DNA of 9,318 nt from CAZLLV01 sp964560325 (GTDB taxonomy: Bacteria > Acidobacteriota > Thermoanaerobaculia > Multivoradales > DATKCC01), in assembly GCA_964560325.1 (NCBI GenBank), contig CAZLLV010000167.1:1-9318 (forward strand). Reading direction: 5' to 3'. How positions within the stretch are numbered: the stretch's first letter is position 1; each line of letters begins with the position of its first letter. The notes below the pieces were generated by a model. The model did not search any database, had not been told where the DNA came from, and was given only the letters and a program-made list of their open reading frames with translations. Made by a program: the position numbers and the translations under genes. Shown piece by piece: positions 1 through 8,816 of the stretch.

Positions 1-732
1 CAGCAGCTCAACGCGGTCCGCATCCAGGGGGCGATCCCGCCCGGCGTGCCGCTCGACAGCGCGCTCTCGTTCCTGGAGGAGGAGATCCGCGCGCTGGCCC
101 CGACCGACGTGCAGATCGACTACGCCGGCGAGTCGCGGCAGCTCCGGGTGGAGGGGTCGAAGTTCCTCGGCACCTTCGCCCTGTCGGCGATCCTCATCTA
201 CCTGGTGCTGGCGGCTCAGTTCGAGAGCTTCCGCGATCCGTTCATCATCCTGATGGGCTCGGTGCCGCTGGCGATCACCGGCTCGCTCCTGTTCTCGTTC
301 CTCGGCTTCACGACGCTCAACATCTACAGCCAGATCGGCCTCATCACCCTGGTCGGGCTGGTGGCGAAGAACGGCATCCTGATCGTCGAGTTCGCGAACC
401 AGCTCCAGGCGGGCGGCGCGTCGAAGCTCGACGCGGTGATCGAGGCGTCGGCCACCCGACTGCGGCCGGTCCTGATGACCACGGCGGCGACGGTCATCGG
501 CCACTTCCCGCTGATCATCGCCAGCGGCCCGGGCGCGGCGGCCCGCAACTCGATCGGCCTGATGCTCGTCACCGGCATGATCATCGGCACCGCGTTCACG
601 CTGTTCGTGGTGCCGTCGATCTACATGCTGGTGGCGAAGACGCGGACGGCCGAGGCGGAGGCCGAAGCGGAGACGGAGGGCGAAGGCGGCTACGACGACG
701 AAGACGAGGCGACGCTCCCCGGCCTGGCCTGA
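1..732 (+). CDS. RND-family multidrug efflux permease (AcrB/MexB/MexF-like), C-terminal part, 5' truncated by window edge
   Basis: The frame is open from base 1 and stops with TGA at 730-732, giving the last 243 residues of a protein whose family usually exceeds 1000. It is the inner-membrane, proton-driven pump of a tripartite efflux complex (HAE-1 type), exporting drugs or other toxic compounds with a membrane-fusion protein and an outer-membrane channel, neither of which is in view. The first 45 or so residues are the end of the second periplasmic loop. Five membrane segments follow, matching TM8-TM12, and include the family signatures YLVLAAQFESFRDP, GLITLVGLVAKNGILIVEF and the RLRPVLMTT block. 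The GTG at 46 is an internal codon, not a start. After TM12 comes an unusual tail, an alternating Ala-Glu run and then an Asp/Glu-rich stretch, predicted cytoplasmic. Family certain; substrate unknown. Confidence 0.95.
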   Translation, partial: QQLNAVRIQGAIPPGVPLDSALSFLEEEIRALAPTDVQIDYAGESRQLRVEGSKFLGTFALSAILIYLVLAAQFESFRDPFIILMGSVPLAITGSLLFSFLGFTTLNIYSQIGLITLVGLVAKNGILIVEFANQLQAGGASKLDAVIEASATRLRPVLMTTAATVIGHFPLIIASGPGAAARNSIGLMLVTGMIIGTAFTLFVVPSIYMLVAKTRTAEAEAEAETEGEGGYDDEDEATLPGLA

Positions 733-757
733 GCATCGCAGGGGTGGGGCAAGGGGT

Positions 758-772
758 ATGCTGCCGCGGTGA
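758..772 (+). other. Possible four-codon leader ORF overlapping the amidohydrolase start
   Basis: ATG CTG CCG CGG TGA reads as Met-Leu-Pro-Arg-stop. Its TGA (770-772) overlaps the GTG start of the next gene (769-771) as GTGA, the arrangement typical of translational coupling. The purine-rich AAGGGG at 751-756 is only 1 nt from this ATG and 12 nt from the GTG, so it is poorly placed for both. This may be chance in GC-rich DNA. Confidence 0.2.
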
Positions 773-2232
773 AGCCGCTCGCCGGACGCCTCGTCTTCGC
801 TCTTCTCGCCCTCCTCGCCCTCCTCGTAGACCCGCTCTTCCTGGCTCCGGCCGCCGCCCGGCCGGAGCCGAGGGAGGGAGCCGGCACCGCCTACGTCCTC
901 GAAGCCGACCGGATGGCCGACGTCCGCTCCGGCCGGATCGTGGCGAACGCGGCGGTGGTCATCGAGGGTGAGCGGATCGTCTACGCCGGACCGGCGGCCG
1001 GTGCGCCCGTCGCGGAGGGGGCGTGCGAGGTCGATCTCGGCGACGCGACCCTCCTGCCCGGCCTGATCGACCTCCACACCCACCTGACGGTGGGCGGCGC
1101 CGCCGGGCGGGAGCGCGCCGGCTGGACTTTGGGCGAAGGCACGCCGGATATCACTCTCCGCGCCGCCGACAACGCCCGGGCCACGCTCCTCGCCGGCTTC
1201 ACCACCGTGCGCGAGGCGGGCGCGCTCGACTTCGTCGACGTGGCGCTCGAGCGGGCGCGGGAGGCCGGGCTGGTCGCTTCGCCCCGGGTGATTCCGTCCG
1301 GCTACCAGATCAGCATGACCGGCGGCCACGGCGACGACATCGGCTGGCCGCCGGGCGTCTTCGAGACCGGGCCGGAGCAGGGCGTGGCGGACGGTCCGGA
1401 CGCACTGCTGCGGGCGGTCCGCTACCAGCTCAAGCACGGCGCGCGGACGATCAAGCTGATGGCGACCGCCGGTGTGCTCAGCCCGGAAGCGACCGCCGAC
1501 GCCCGGCAGCTCTCGGACGAGGAGCTGCGGACGATCGTCGAGGAGGCGCGCCGCAACCGCGTCAAGACCTCCGCGCACGCGCACGGGCTCGAAGGCATCC
1601 TCGCCGCGGTCCGCGCGGGCGTCGACTCGATCGACCACGGCTCGCAGATCGACGCGGAAGCGGCTCGCCTGATGAAGGAGCGCGGCACCTACCTCGTCCC
1701 CACCGCCTGGATCAACACCGGCCACGCCGACACGAGCCACCTGCCGCCCGCGGTGCGGGAGAAGGGGCGGCGGATCTCGGTGCAGGCGCGGGAGAGCCTG
1801 CGGCTCGCGATCCGCGAGGGGGTGCCGATCGCCTACGGCACCGACGCCGGCACCTTCCCGCACGGTGACAATGCCCAAGACTTCGCGGTCCTGGTGGACG
1901 CCGGAATGACGCCGCTCGAGGCGATCCGGAGCGCCACCACCGCCGCCGCCGACCTGCTCGGCTTCGAGGATCGCGGCGCGCTCGAAGCGGGCCTCCTCGC
2001 CGACGTGATCGCCGTGCCGGGCGATCCGCTCGAAGACGTGACGGCGCTCGAGCGAGTCTCCTTCGTGATGCTCGGCGGGGAGGTCTACTCCGCCGGCTCG
2101 CTCGCCGCCGGCTCCTCCTCGACGCGCCCGCGCTGCTGGAGCGCGCGCGCGACCACCCAGCAGAGCACGGCCCAGGCGGCGCCGGCCGACCAGCCGGCGA
2201 GCACGTCGGTCGGCCAGTGGACCCCGAGGTAG
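769..2232 (+). CDS. Secreted metal-dependent amidohydrolase (Xaa-Pro dipeptidase / imidazolonepropionase-like)
   Basis: This 487-residue protein belongs to the amidohydrolase superfamily, in the branch containing microbial Xaa-Pro and Xaa-Arg/Lys dipeptidases. An N-terminal signal peptide (about residues 1-30, hydrophobic Leu/Ala core, likely cut after APAAA) points to the periplasm, with no lipobox Cys. Metal ligands are visible in order: H103 and H105 in LPGLIDLHTHL, K229 in IKLMATAG (expected carbamylated bridge), H270 in SAHAHG, H290 in SIDHGS and D359 in YGTDAG. A small N-terminal beta domain (about 40-97) and its C-terminal completion (ADVIAVPGDPLEDV to VMLGGEVY, 411-440) flank the barrel. 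The GTG start is the one that yields a full signal peptide. The fold appears complete by about residue 440; residues 441-487 are Ser/Ala/Thr-rich and antisense to the PAP2 gene. Dipeptide or N-acyl amino acid hydrolysis is likely; the substrate is not readable. Confidence 0.92.
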   Translation: MKPLAGRLVFALLALLALLVDPLFLAPAAARPEPREGAGTAYVLEADRMADVRSGRIVANAAVVIEGERIVYAGPAAGAPVAEGACEVDLGDATLLPGLIDLHTHLTVGGAAGRERAGWTLGEGTPDITLRAADNARATLLAGFTTVREAGALDFVDVALERAREAGLVASPRVIPSGYQISMTGGHGDDIGWPPGVFETGPEQGVADGPDALLRAVRYQLKHGARTIKLMATAGVLSPEATADARQLSDEELRTIVEEARRNRVKTSAHAHGLEGILAAVRAGVDSIDHGSQIDAEAARLMKERGTYLVPTAWINTGHADTSHLPPAVREKGRRISVQARESLRLAIREGVPIAYGTDAGTFPHGDNAQDFAVLVDAGMTPLEAIRSATTAAADLLGFEDRGALEAGLLADVIAVPGDPLEDVTALERVSFVMLGGEVYSAGSLAAGSSSTRPRCWSARATTQQSTAQAAPADQPASTSVGQWTPR

Positions 2233-2825
2233 ACGCGGCTCGCTCCGATCGCGAGGCTCAGGAAGACCGCCACCGCGATCAGATAGAGCTTGACCCGCCG
2301 GCGCTCGTGGAGCCGGGCGAGGAGCGCTCCGAGCGTCAGGTACGTCACCGCCGAGAGCATCGAGTGGCCGCTCGGGAAGCTCTGGGTGTAGACGTGCTGG
2401 CCGTGCGGCACCAGGTCGGGCCGGGGGCGGTCGATCGCCTCCTTGAGGCCGGTCGAGAGCAGCATCCCTCCGGCCACCGCGACGGCCACGTAGAGCGCGG
2501 CGTGCGGCTTCCGGTCGAGCGCGAGGTAGCCGACCGCGATCGCCGCGAAGAGTCCGAGGATGCCCATCCCGCCGAGAGCGGTCACGTCGCGCCCCAGCTC
2601 CTCGAGCCAGCGCGGCCCGACCGGGTCGGAGAGGTCCCCCGCCTCGCGCATCGAGAGCACCACCCGCCGGTCGAGCACGCGCGTGTCCCCCTCGAGCACC
2701 TCGCCGGCGATCTCGAAGAACGACCAGCCGGCCGCGAAGACGACGGCCAGCAGCAGAAGCGTCACGAGCTCGCGCCGCGACGACGGTGAGTAGTTCTTCA
2801 AGATCCGAACGATCGGCTTCCACAT
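2085..2825 (-). CDS. PAP2-superfamily membrane phosphatase (phosphatidic acid / undecaprenyl-pyrophosphate phosphatase-like)
   Basis: A 246-residue integral membrane protein with all three signature motifs of PAP2/type 2 phosphatases: C1 as K128-x6-R135-P136 (KEAIDRPRP), C2 as PSGH at 151-154 with catalytic H154, and C3 as S196-R197-x5-H203-x3-D207 (SRVYLGVHWPTD). About six membrane segments fall near residues 20-40, 84-102, 107-125, 155-172, 178-195 and 208-228, as in YeiU/PgpB/BcrC-like proteins. It should dephosphorylate a lipid phosphate or pyrophosphate with its active site facing the periplasm; the lipid cannot be told from sequence. The ATG (complement of 2823-2825) has GAGAGGA about 10 nt upstream on the minus strand. 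The short Glu/Pro/Ala tail (about 235-246) and the C3 motif both lie in the overlap with the convergent amidohydrolase. Confidence 0.93.
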   Translation of the reverse strand: MWKPIVRILKNYSPSSRRELVTLLLLAVVFAAGWSFFEIAGEVLEGDTRVLDRRVVLSMREAGDLSDPVGPRWLEELGRDVTALGGMGILGLFAAIAVGYLALDRKPHAALYVAVAVAGGMLLSTGLKEAIDRPRPDLVPHGQHVYTQSFPSGHSMLSAVTYLTLGALLARLHERRRVKLYLIAVAVFLSLAIGASRVYLGVHWPTDVLAGWSAGAAWAVLCWVVARALQQRGRVEEEPAASEPAE

Positions 2826-2960
2826 CGCGGGCCGATCCTCTCACGGGGCGGTCGCACCTCGGGAGAACCCCGCTCGACCCGGCGCCCGGAACCTGACAGC
2901 ATCCTCCCTGTTCGACGCTCCGCCGACGATTCCCGGGGGAGCGCTCCTGGAGGTGTACCG
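2826..2960. promoter_or_regulatory. Divergent intergenic region, presumed promoters for the PAP2 gene and the TonB-receptor operon
   Basis: This 135-bp gap is the only space from which the minus-strand PAP2 gene and the plus-strand four-gene operon could be started. I see no convincing sigma-70 pair: CTGACA at 2893-2898 resembles a -35 box, but a GC-rich stretch stands where its -10 should be. There is no cobalamin riboswitch-like element. A perfect 10-bp palindrome, GGAGCGCTCC (2938-2947), ends 1 nt before the Shine-Dalgarno GGAGG (2949-2953, 7 nt from the ATG). CGCTCC at 2916-2921 could pair with GGAGCG at 2938-2943, and CCTCC at 2903-2907 is complementary to the Shine-Dalgarno itself. Promoter role inferred from layout. 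Confidence 0.4.
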
Positions 2961-4946
2961 ATGATCCGATGCCGTGCCGGCGTCATCCACCGGCGTCTTC
3001 TCGCAGCCCTCGCGCTCACCGCCGTCGCCGGAAGCGTGGCGCCCCCGGCGGGCGCCGCCCTGTCGCAGGACCGCGCCGCGGAGCAGGAGGCGACCGAGGA
3101 GCGCGCCGAGCAGCTCAAGCAGATGAGCCTGGAAGAGCTCATGGAGCTCGAGATCACCACGGCGTCGCGGTTCCCGCAGGCGGTGTCCGAGGTGCCGGCG
3201 GCGATCCGGGTGATCCGCCAGGACGAGCTCCGCCGTGCCGGCGTGCGCACCCTGCCGGAAGCCCTCCGGCTCGCGACCGGCATCCACGTCGCCCGCTTCG
3301 ACAGCCGGACCTGGGCGATCAGCTCGCGCGGCCTCAACGCCCAGACCGCCAACAAGCTCCTCGTGCTGATCGACGGCCGGAGCGTCTACACGCCGCTCTT
3401 CTCCGGCGTCTTCTGGGACGTTCAGAACTACCTGATCCGCGACATCGACCGCATCGAGGTGATCCGCGGCCCGGGCGGCGCCGTCTGGGGCTCGAACGCG
3501 GTCAACGGCGTGGTCAACGTGGTCACGAAGAGGGCGGCCGAGACCCAGGGCGGTCTCGCGGTGGCCGGCGCGGGCACCGAGCACCGGGGCTTCGGCGCCC
3601 TGCGCTGGGGCGGCGAGATCGGCGACGCCGGCCCGCTCGGGAGCGGCCACTACCGCGTCTACGGCAAGTACGAGAACCGGGACGGGCTGGTCTTCTCCGA
3701 CGGGCGCGACGCGATGGACGATCTCGGCTTCGGCCAGGGCGGCTTTCGGGCCGACTTCGCGCCCGACGCCGACAGCCGCGTGACCTTCCAGGGCGATCTC
3801 TACCGCGGCGAGATCGGCCATCCGACGCTCGCCGACACGGATGTCGACGGCGGCAACCTGGGTATGCGCTGGGACCGCACCCTGAGCGAGCGCTCCGACG
3901 TCCAGATGCACGCCTACTACGACCGCACGTACCGCAAGGTGCCGGCGCAGTTCGAGGAGACCCGCGACACCTTCGACCTCCAGGCGCAGCACCACTGGCG
4001 CTCGGGCCGGCACGAGCTGGTCTGGGGCGGTGCCTACCGGTCGAGCGAGGACGAGGTCGTCGACTCGCCGGTCTTCGACTGGGAGCCGAACCGGCGGACG
4101 GTCTGGATCGCCAGCCTCTTCGTGCAGGACCAGATCGCGCTGGCGCCGGACTGGCGGCTCACCCTCGGCACCCGGATCGAGGACCAGTCGACCATGGACG
4201 TGGAGGTCCAGCCATCGGTGCGGCTCGCCTGGTCGCCGCGCCCGGCCGAGCTGGTCTGGGCGGCGGTCTCCCGCGCCGTACGGGCGCCCACCCGGATCGA
4301 CCGCGACGTGCGCGTGCCGGGCGAGCCGCCCTTCGTGGTGGTCGGCAGCCGGGAGTTCGAACCCGAGGAGGTGATCGCCTACGAGCTCGGCTACCGCTAC
4401 CTGCCGCGGCCGAACCTGCTCGTCGCGATCAACGCCTTCTACAACGAGTACGACGACCTGCGCAGCCAGGAGCCGACGCCGGGCGCGCCGGGCGGCCTGC
4501 CGCTGGTGCTCGGCAACCGCCTGGACGCCGAAACCCACGGCCTGGAGCTGACCGGCCGCCTCGACGTCTCCCCGCGCGTCCACCTCTTCACCGGGCTGAC
4601 CTGGCTCGAGACCGACCTCCGGCTCGAGCCGGGGAGCGGCGATCCGACCGGTGGCCGCTCGGAGGCGAACGACCCCGACTTCCACAGCTTCGTGCGGCTC
4701 GACGTCGACCTGCCGCGCGCCCTCGAGCTCGGCGCCACGCTGCGCCACGTCGACTCGCTGCCGGCGCCCTACGTGCCGGCCTACACCGAGCTCGACCTGC
4801 GGCTCGGCTGGCGGGCGAGCGACCGCCTGGAGCTGGCGATCGTCGGCCAGAACCTGCTCGACGACCATCACCCAGAGTTCGGCAACCCCCTGAACCGGGA
4901 AGAGGTCGAACGCGGGGTTTACGGGGAGGTCGTCTGGAACTTCTGA
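2961..4946 (+). CDS. TonB-dependent outer-membrane receptor (plug plus beta-barrel)
   Basis: A 661-residue outer-membrane receptor, first gene of the operon. A signal peptide covers about residues 1-33. A charged segment and the motif LKQMSLEELMELEITTASR (52-70) precede the plug domain (about 70-190), recognisable from VPAAIRVIRQDELRRAG, the LVLIDGRSVY block and RIEVIRGPGGAVWGSNAVNG. From about residue 200 to the end, alternating strand-like segments with many aromatics form the 22-strand barrel, closing with WNF: a C-terminal Phe, the usual outer-membrane insertion signal. Members import siderophores, cobalamin, metals, sugars or peptides using ExbBD-TonB energy; the ligand here is unknown. 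GGAGG at 2949-2953 supports the ATG start. The stop TGA overlaps or adjoins the YfiR start, implying co-translation. The length is near the small end of the family, as in receptors linked to YfiR. Confidence 0.94.
   Translation: MIRCRAGVIHRRLLAALALTAVAGSVAPPAGAALSQDRAAEQEATEERAEQLKQMSLEELMELEITTASRFPQAVSEVPAAIRVIRQDELRRAGVRTLPEALRLATGIHVARFDSRTWAISSRGLNAQTANKLLVLIDGRSVYTPLFSGVFWDVQNYLIRDIDRIEVIRGPGGAVWGSNAVNGVVNVVTKRAAETQGGLAVAGAGTEHRGFGALRWGGEIGDAGPLGSGHYRVYGKYENRDGLVFSDGRDAMDDLGFGQGGFRADFAPDADSRVTFQGDLYRGEIGHPTLADTDVDGGNLGMRWDRTLSERSDVQMHAYYDRTYRKVPAQFEETRDTFDLQAQHHWRSGRHELVWGGAYRSSEDEVVDSPVFDWEPNRRTVWIASLFVQDQIALAPDWRLTLGTRIEDQSTMDVEVQPSVRLAWSPRPAELVWAAVSRAVRAPTRIDRDVRVPGEPPFVVVGSREFEPEEVIAYELGYRYLPRPNLLVAINAFYNEYDDLRSQEPTPGAPGGLPLVLGNRLDAETHGLELTGRLDVSPRVHLFTGLTWLETDLRLEPGSGDPTGGRSEANDPDFHSFVRLDVDLPRALELGATLRHVDSLPAPYVPAYTELDLRLGWRASDRLELAIVGQNLLDDHHPEFGNPLNREEVERGVYGEVVWNF
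4923..4945 (+). promoter_or_regulatory. Ribosome-binding site and candidate CTG start region for the YfiR gene
   Basis: GGGGAGGT at 4923-4930, inside the receptor's last codons, is the only strong Shine-Dalgarno sequence near the YfiR gene. In that frame it is followed by CTG at 4934 (4 nt after GGAGG) and CTG at 4943 (13 nt after), and by no ATG, GTG or TTG until GTG at 4982, which has no Shine-Dalgarno. The 4943 CTG overlaps the receptor stop as CTGA. A non-AUG start is inferred from this and from the signal peptide it completes. Confidence 0.4.
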
Positions 4947-5569
4947 AGCCCTCGCGGCGTCCTCGGGCGTTCTCGCGCGCGGTGGCCACGGCGCTCTGCC
5001 TGGTCCTGGGCCTCGCCCTGGGCTTCGCCGGTCCCGGGCTCACCGGTTCCGCCGGCGCGCAGGAGGTCGAAGCGTACGAGCTCCAGGCGGCGTTCCTCTA
5101 CCACTTCACGAAGTTCGTGAGCTGGCCCGCCGACAGCTTCGACGGCCCCGGCGAGTCCTTCAGCATCTGCATGGTCGGCGGCGACGATCGACTGCTCGAG
5201 TTCCTGGAGGAGCTGACCGAGGACGAGACGGTCGAGGGGCGGCCGCTCGAGGTGCGCCGGCACGCGCGGGTGCGCGAGACCGAAGGCTGCCAGATCGTCT
5301 TCGTCCCGGCGAGCCACGACCCGGGCGATCTGTCGGAGGTTCTCGGCGCGCGTCGCGACAGGGTGCTGACCGTGGGCGAGGGGGAGAGGTTCCTGGCGGC
5401 CGGCGGGGTGCTCCAGTTCTTCTCCCAGGGCGACAAGATCCGCCTGCGGGTCAACGAGCGGGCGCGCGAGCGGTCGCGGCTCCGGATGAGCTCCCGCCTC
5501 CTCCAGCTCTGCGATCGGTTCCGGCCGGGCCGTGCGGGCGGCGCGGGCCTCGCCGGAGGGGAGGACTGA
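4943..5569 (+). CDS. YfiR/DUF4154-family periplasmic protein (start uncertain: CTG 4943 or GTG 4982)
   Basis: About 208 residues from the CTG start, matching the YfiR (DUF4154) family, whose Pseudomonas member is a periplasmic repressor of the diguanylate cyclase YfiN and responds to redox/envelope state. Family marks are AYELQAAFLYHFTKFVSWP (44-62), FSICMVGGDDRLLE (73-86), the GCQIVFVPAS strand (115-124), VLTVGEGERFLAAGGVLQFF (141-160) and KIRLRVN...LRMSSRLLQL (165-189). C76 and C116 are placed to form a disulfide like that reported in YfiR; C190 is extra. The CTG start gives a textbook signal peptide: basic MKPSRRPRAFSR, a Leu/Ala core, and cleavage near AGAQ-EV. GTG 4982 would drop every basic residue of that N-region. 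It sits between receptor and kinase, 4 bp from the kinase. Family confident; role as the kinase's periplasmic partner inferred. Confidence 0.88.
   Translation: MKPSRRPRAFSRAVATALCLVLGLALGFAGPGLTGSAGAQEVEAYELQAAFLYHFTKFVSWPADSFDGPGESFSICMVGGDDRLLEFLEELTEDETVEGRPLEVRRHARVRETEGCQIVFVPASHDPGDLSEVLGARRDRVLTVGEGERFLAAGGVLQFFSQGDKIRLRVNERARERSRLRMSSRLLQLCDRFRPGRAGGAGLAGGED
5560..5564 (+). promoter_or_regulatory. Shine-Dalgarno fixing the histidine-kinase start at GTG 5574
   Basis: GGAGG at 5560-5564 (a second copy at 5555-5559) lies 9 nt before GTG 5574, which begins MRIRSKLLAIV, a short basic leader directly before TM1. The upstream in-frame GTG at 5532 would add 14 unmatched residues, overlap the YfiR gene by 38 bp and place the Shine-Dalgarno inside the gene. 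Start 5574 is therefore preferred. Confidence 0.7.
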
Positions 5570-5573
5570 GAGG

Positions 5574-7543
<1,970 letters not shown>

Positions 7544-7547
<4 letters not shown>

Positions 7548-8734
7548 GGGAGCTGTTCGGCGACTTCGAAGGGCGGGTCTGGATGAACACCTCGCACCAG
7601 GGGCCGCTCCCTGCCCCCGCCGAGACGGAGGCCCTGGAAGCGATTCGCTGGAAGCGCTCGCCGCGCCACATGGTGGGAGCGCGGTTCCACGAGACGACCG
7701 ACCGGCTGCGCCGGGCGGTGGCGCGGCTCGTCCGGGTACCGGCGGACGAGGTGACGATCACCAACGGCGCCTCCTACGGCCTCCACCTGCTGGCGAACGG
7801 CATCCCGCTCGGCGCGGGCGACGAGGTGCTGCTGATGGCCGGGGACTTCCCGTCGAACCTGCTGCCCTGGCGGGGGTTGGCGGCCAGCGGAGTCCGGGTG
7901 CGCGAGCTCGCCTCGCGGCGCGGCCTGCCGGTGATCGGGCCGGAGGAGGTGGCGGACGCGCTCACCGCGCGCACCCGCGTCCTCTGCCTCTCCTGGGTCC
8001 ACTCCTTCTCCGGCCACGCGACCGATCTCCAAGCGCTCGGTGCGGTCTGCCGCGAGCGGGGCGTCTGGTTGATCGCGAACACCAGCCAAGGCCTCGGCGG
8101 CCGGCGGCTCGACCTCTCGGCCGCGCCGGTCGACGCCGTGGTCAACGTCGGCTGGAAGTGGCTCTGCGGTCCGTACGGCACCGGCTTCTGCTGGATCCGC
8201 CCGGAGCTCCGGGAGCGGCTGCGGGTGAACCGGCGCTACTGGCAGGCGACGCAGACGGCGGACGATCTGCAAGGGAGCGGGGGCGGGCGGCGTGAGGCCG
8301 GCGAGGAGGCCGACCGCGCGGCGTTCGAGACCCTGGGCGGGAAGCGCTACGACGTCTTCGGCACCGCGAGCTTCTTCAACGTGAAGCCGTTCGCGGCCGC
8401 GGTCGAGACGCTGCTCGACCCGGATCTCACCGGGGGGCTCGACGCGATCGAAGCCCACGATCGCGCGCTCGTCGACCGGCTGGTCGAGGGTCTCCTCGAC
8501 GACCGCCAGCGCGGCCGCTGGCGCCTGCTCAGCCCGGAGGCGCCGGAGGCCCGTACCCCGATCGTCGTCTTCACCCACCGCGAGCCCGAGCGCAACCCGG
8601 AGGTCTTCGAGCACCTCCGTGCGGCCGGCGTCGACCTCGCCCTACGCCGCGGCAACCTCCGCGCCTCGCCGCACCTGCACAACACGGCCGAGGACGTGGA
8701 CCGGGTGCTGGACGCGTTGGCCGGGTTAGAGTAA
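7544..8734 (+). CDS. Class V aminotransferase-fold PLP-dependent enzyme with Asn at the usual PLP-binding Asp
   Basis: A 396-residue fold-type I PLP enzyme of the class V aminotransferase/cysteine desulfurase superfamily, predicted cytosolic. It shows the N-terminal MNTSHQGPLP block, cofactor loop TNGASYGL (73-80), the SWVHSFSGHATDL segment (150-161), Schiff-base lysine K205 in GWKWLCGPYGTGF, and a C-terminal LRASPHLHNT (372-381) with R373 likely binding the substrate carboxylate. The desulfurase-type catalytic Cys is absent at that loop (SPH, not HHC), so a SufS/IscS role is unlikely; isopenicillin-N-epimerase-like or kynureninase-like proteins are closer. The residue expected to be Asp in V-D-A-T-Q is N179 (IANTSQGLG), though Q182 is kept. 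GTG 7544 overlaps the kinase stop as GTGA, with GGAGG at 7529-7533, 10 nt upstream, so translation is probably coupled. Reaction and substrate unknown. Confidence 0.9.
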
Positions 8735-8741
8735 CCCGCTG

Positions 8742-8760
8742 GCCCCCCTCGGGTAGGGGC
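8742..8760 (+). terminator. Weak candidate terminator hairpin just after the operon
   Basis: GCCCC (8742-8746) can pair with GGGGC (8756-8760) around a 9-nt loop, beginning 7 nt after the last stop codon of the four-gene operon. The stem is short and pure G-C and no U-tract follows, so it is not a classic intrinsic terminator. The proposal rests on position. Confidence 0.25.
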
Positions 8761-8816
8761 TCCCGCCCGGGCTCGCCTTCTCCCCCTCGGGCCGGCCCAG
8801 GGGCTCCCGCCCGGGC
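8744..8816. repeat. Two-copy composite direct repeat downstream of the operon
   Basis: The 18-mer AGGGGCTCCCGCCCGGGC occurs exactly at 8755-8772 and 8799-8816, 44 bp apart. Each copy is preceded by an exact CCCCCTCGGG (8744-8753 and 8782-8791), at slightly different distances because the second unit has 6 extra bases (CCGGCC) between the two parts. Two units are seen, so this is a local duplication rather than an array. Confidence 0.75.

Noticed and set aside
2893..2921. CTGACA as a -35 box for the receptor operon.
   Set aside because: No A/T-rich -10 element lies 16-18 bp downstream, so a sigma-70 promoter call is not justified.
2841..4871. A 676-codon minus-strand open frame antisense to the TonB receptor.
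   Set aside because: Its composition (Val/Ala/Arg/Glu/Asp-rich, no domains) is the usual mirror of GC-rich coding DNA, and the plus strand has an unmistakable receptor.
2969..5569. A very long plus-strand open frame (866 codons) covering the receptor in another frame and ending with the YfiR gene.
   Set aside because: Only its last 208 or so codons are real (YfiR). The upstream part is Arg/Pro/Ala-rich out-of-frame translation of the receptor gene, so a large fused protein is not supported.
5532..5573. Upstream GTG start for the histidine kinase, adding 14 residues.
   Set aside because: It overlaps the YfiR gene by 38 bp and has no Shine-Dalgarno, whereas GTG 5574 has GGAGG 9 nt upstream and begins directly before TM1.
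8744..8816. Possible CRISPR or tandem-array character of the 18-bp repeats.
   Set aside because: There are only two copies with unequal internal spacing and no cas genes, so it is a local duplication.
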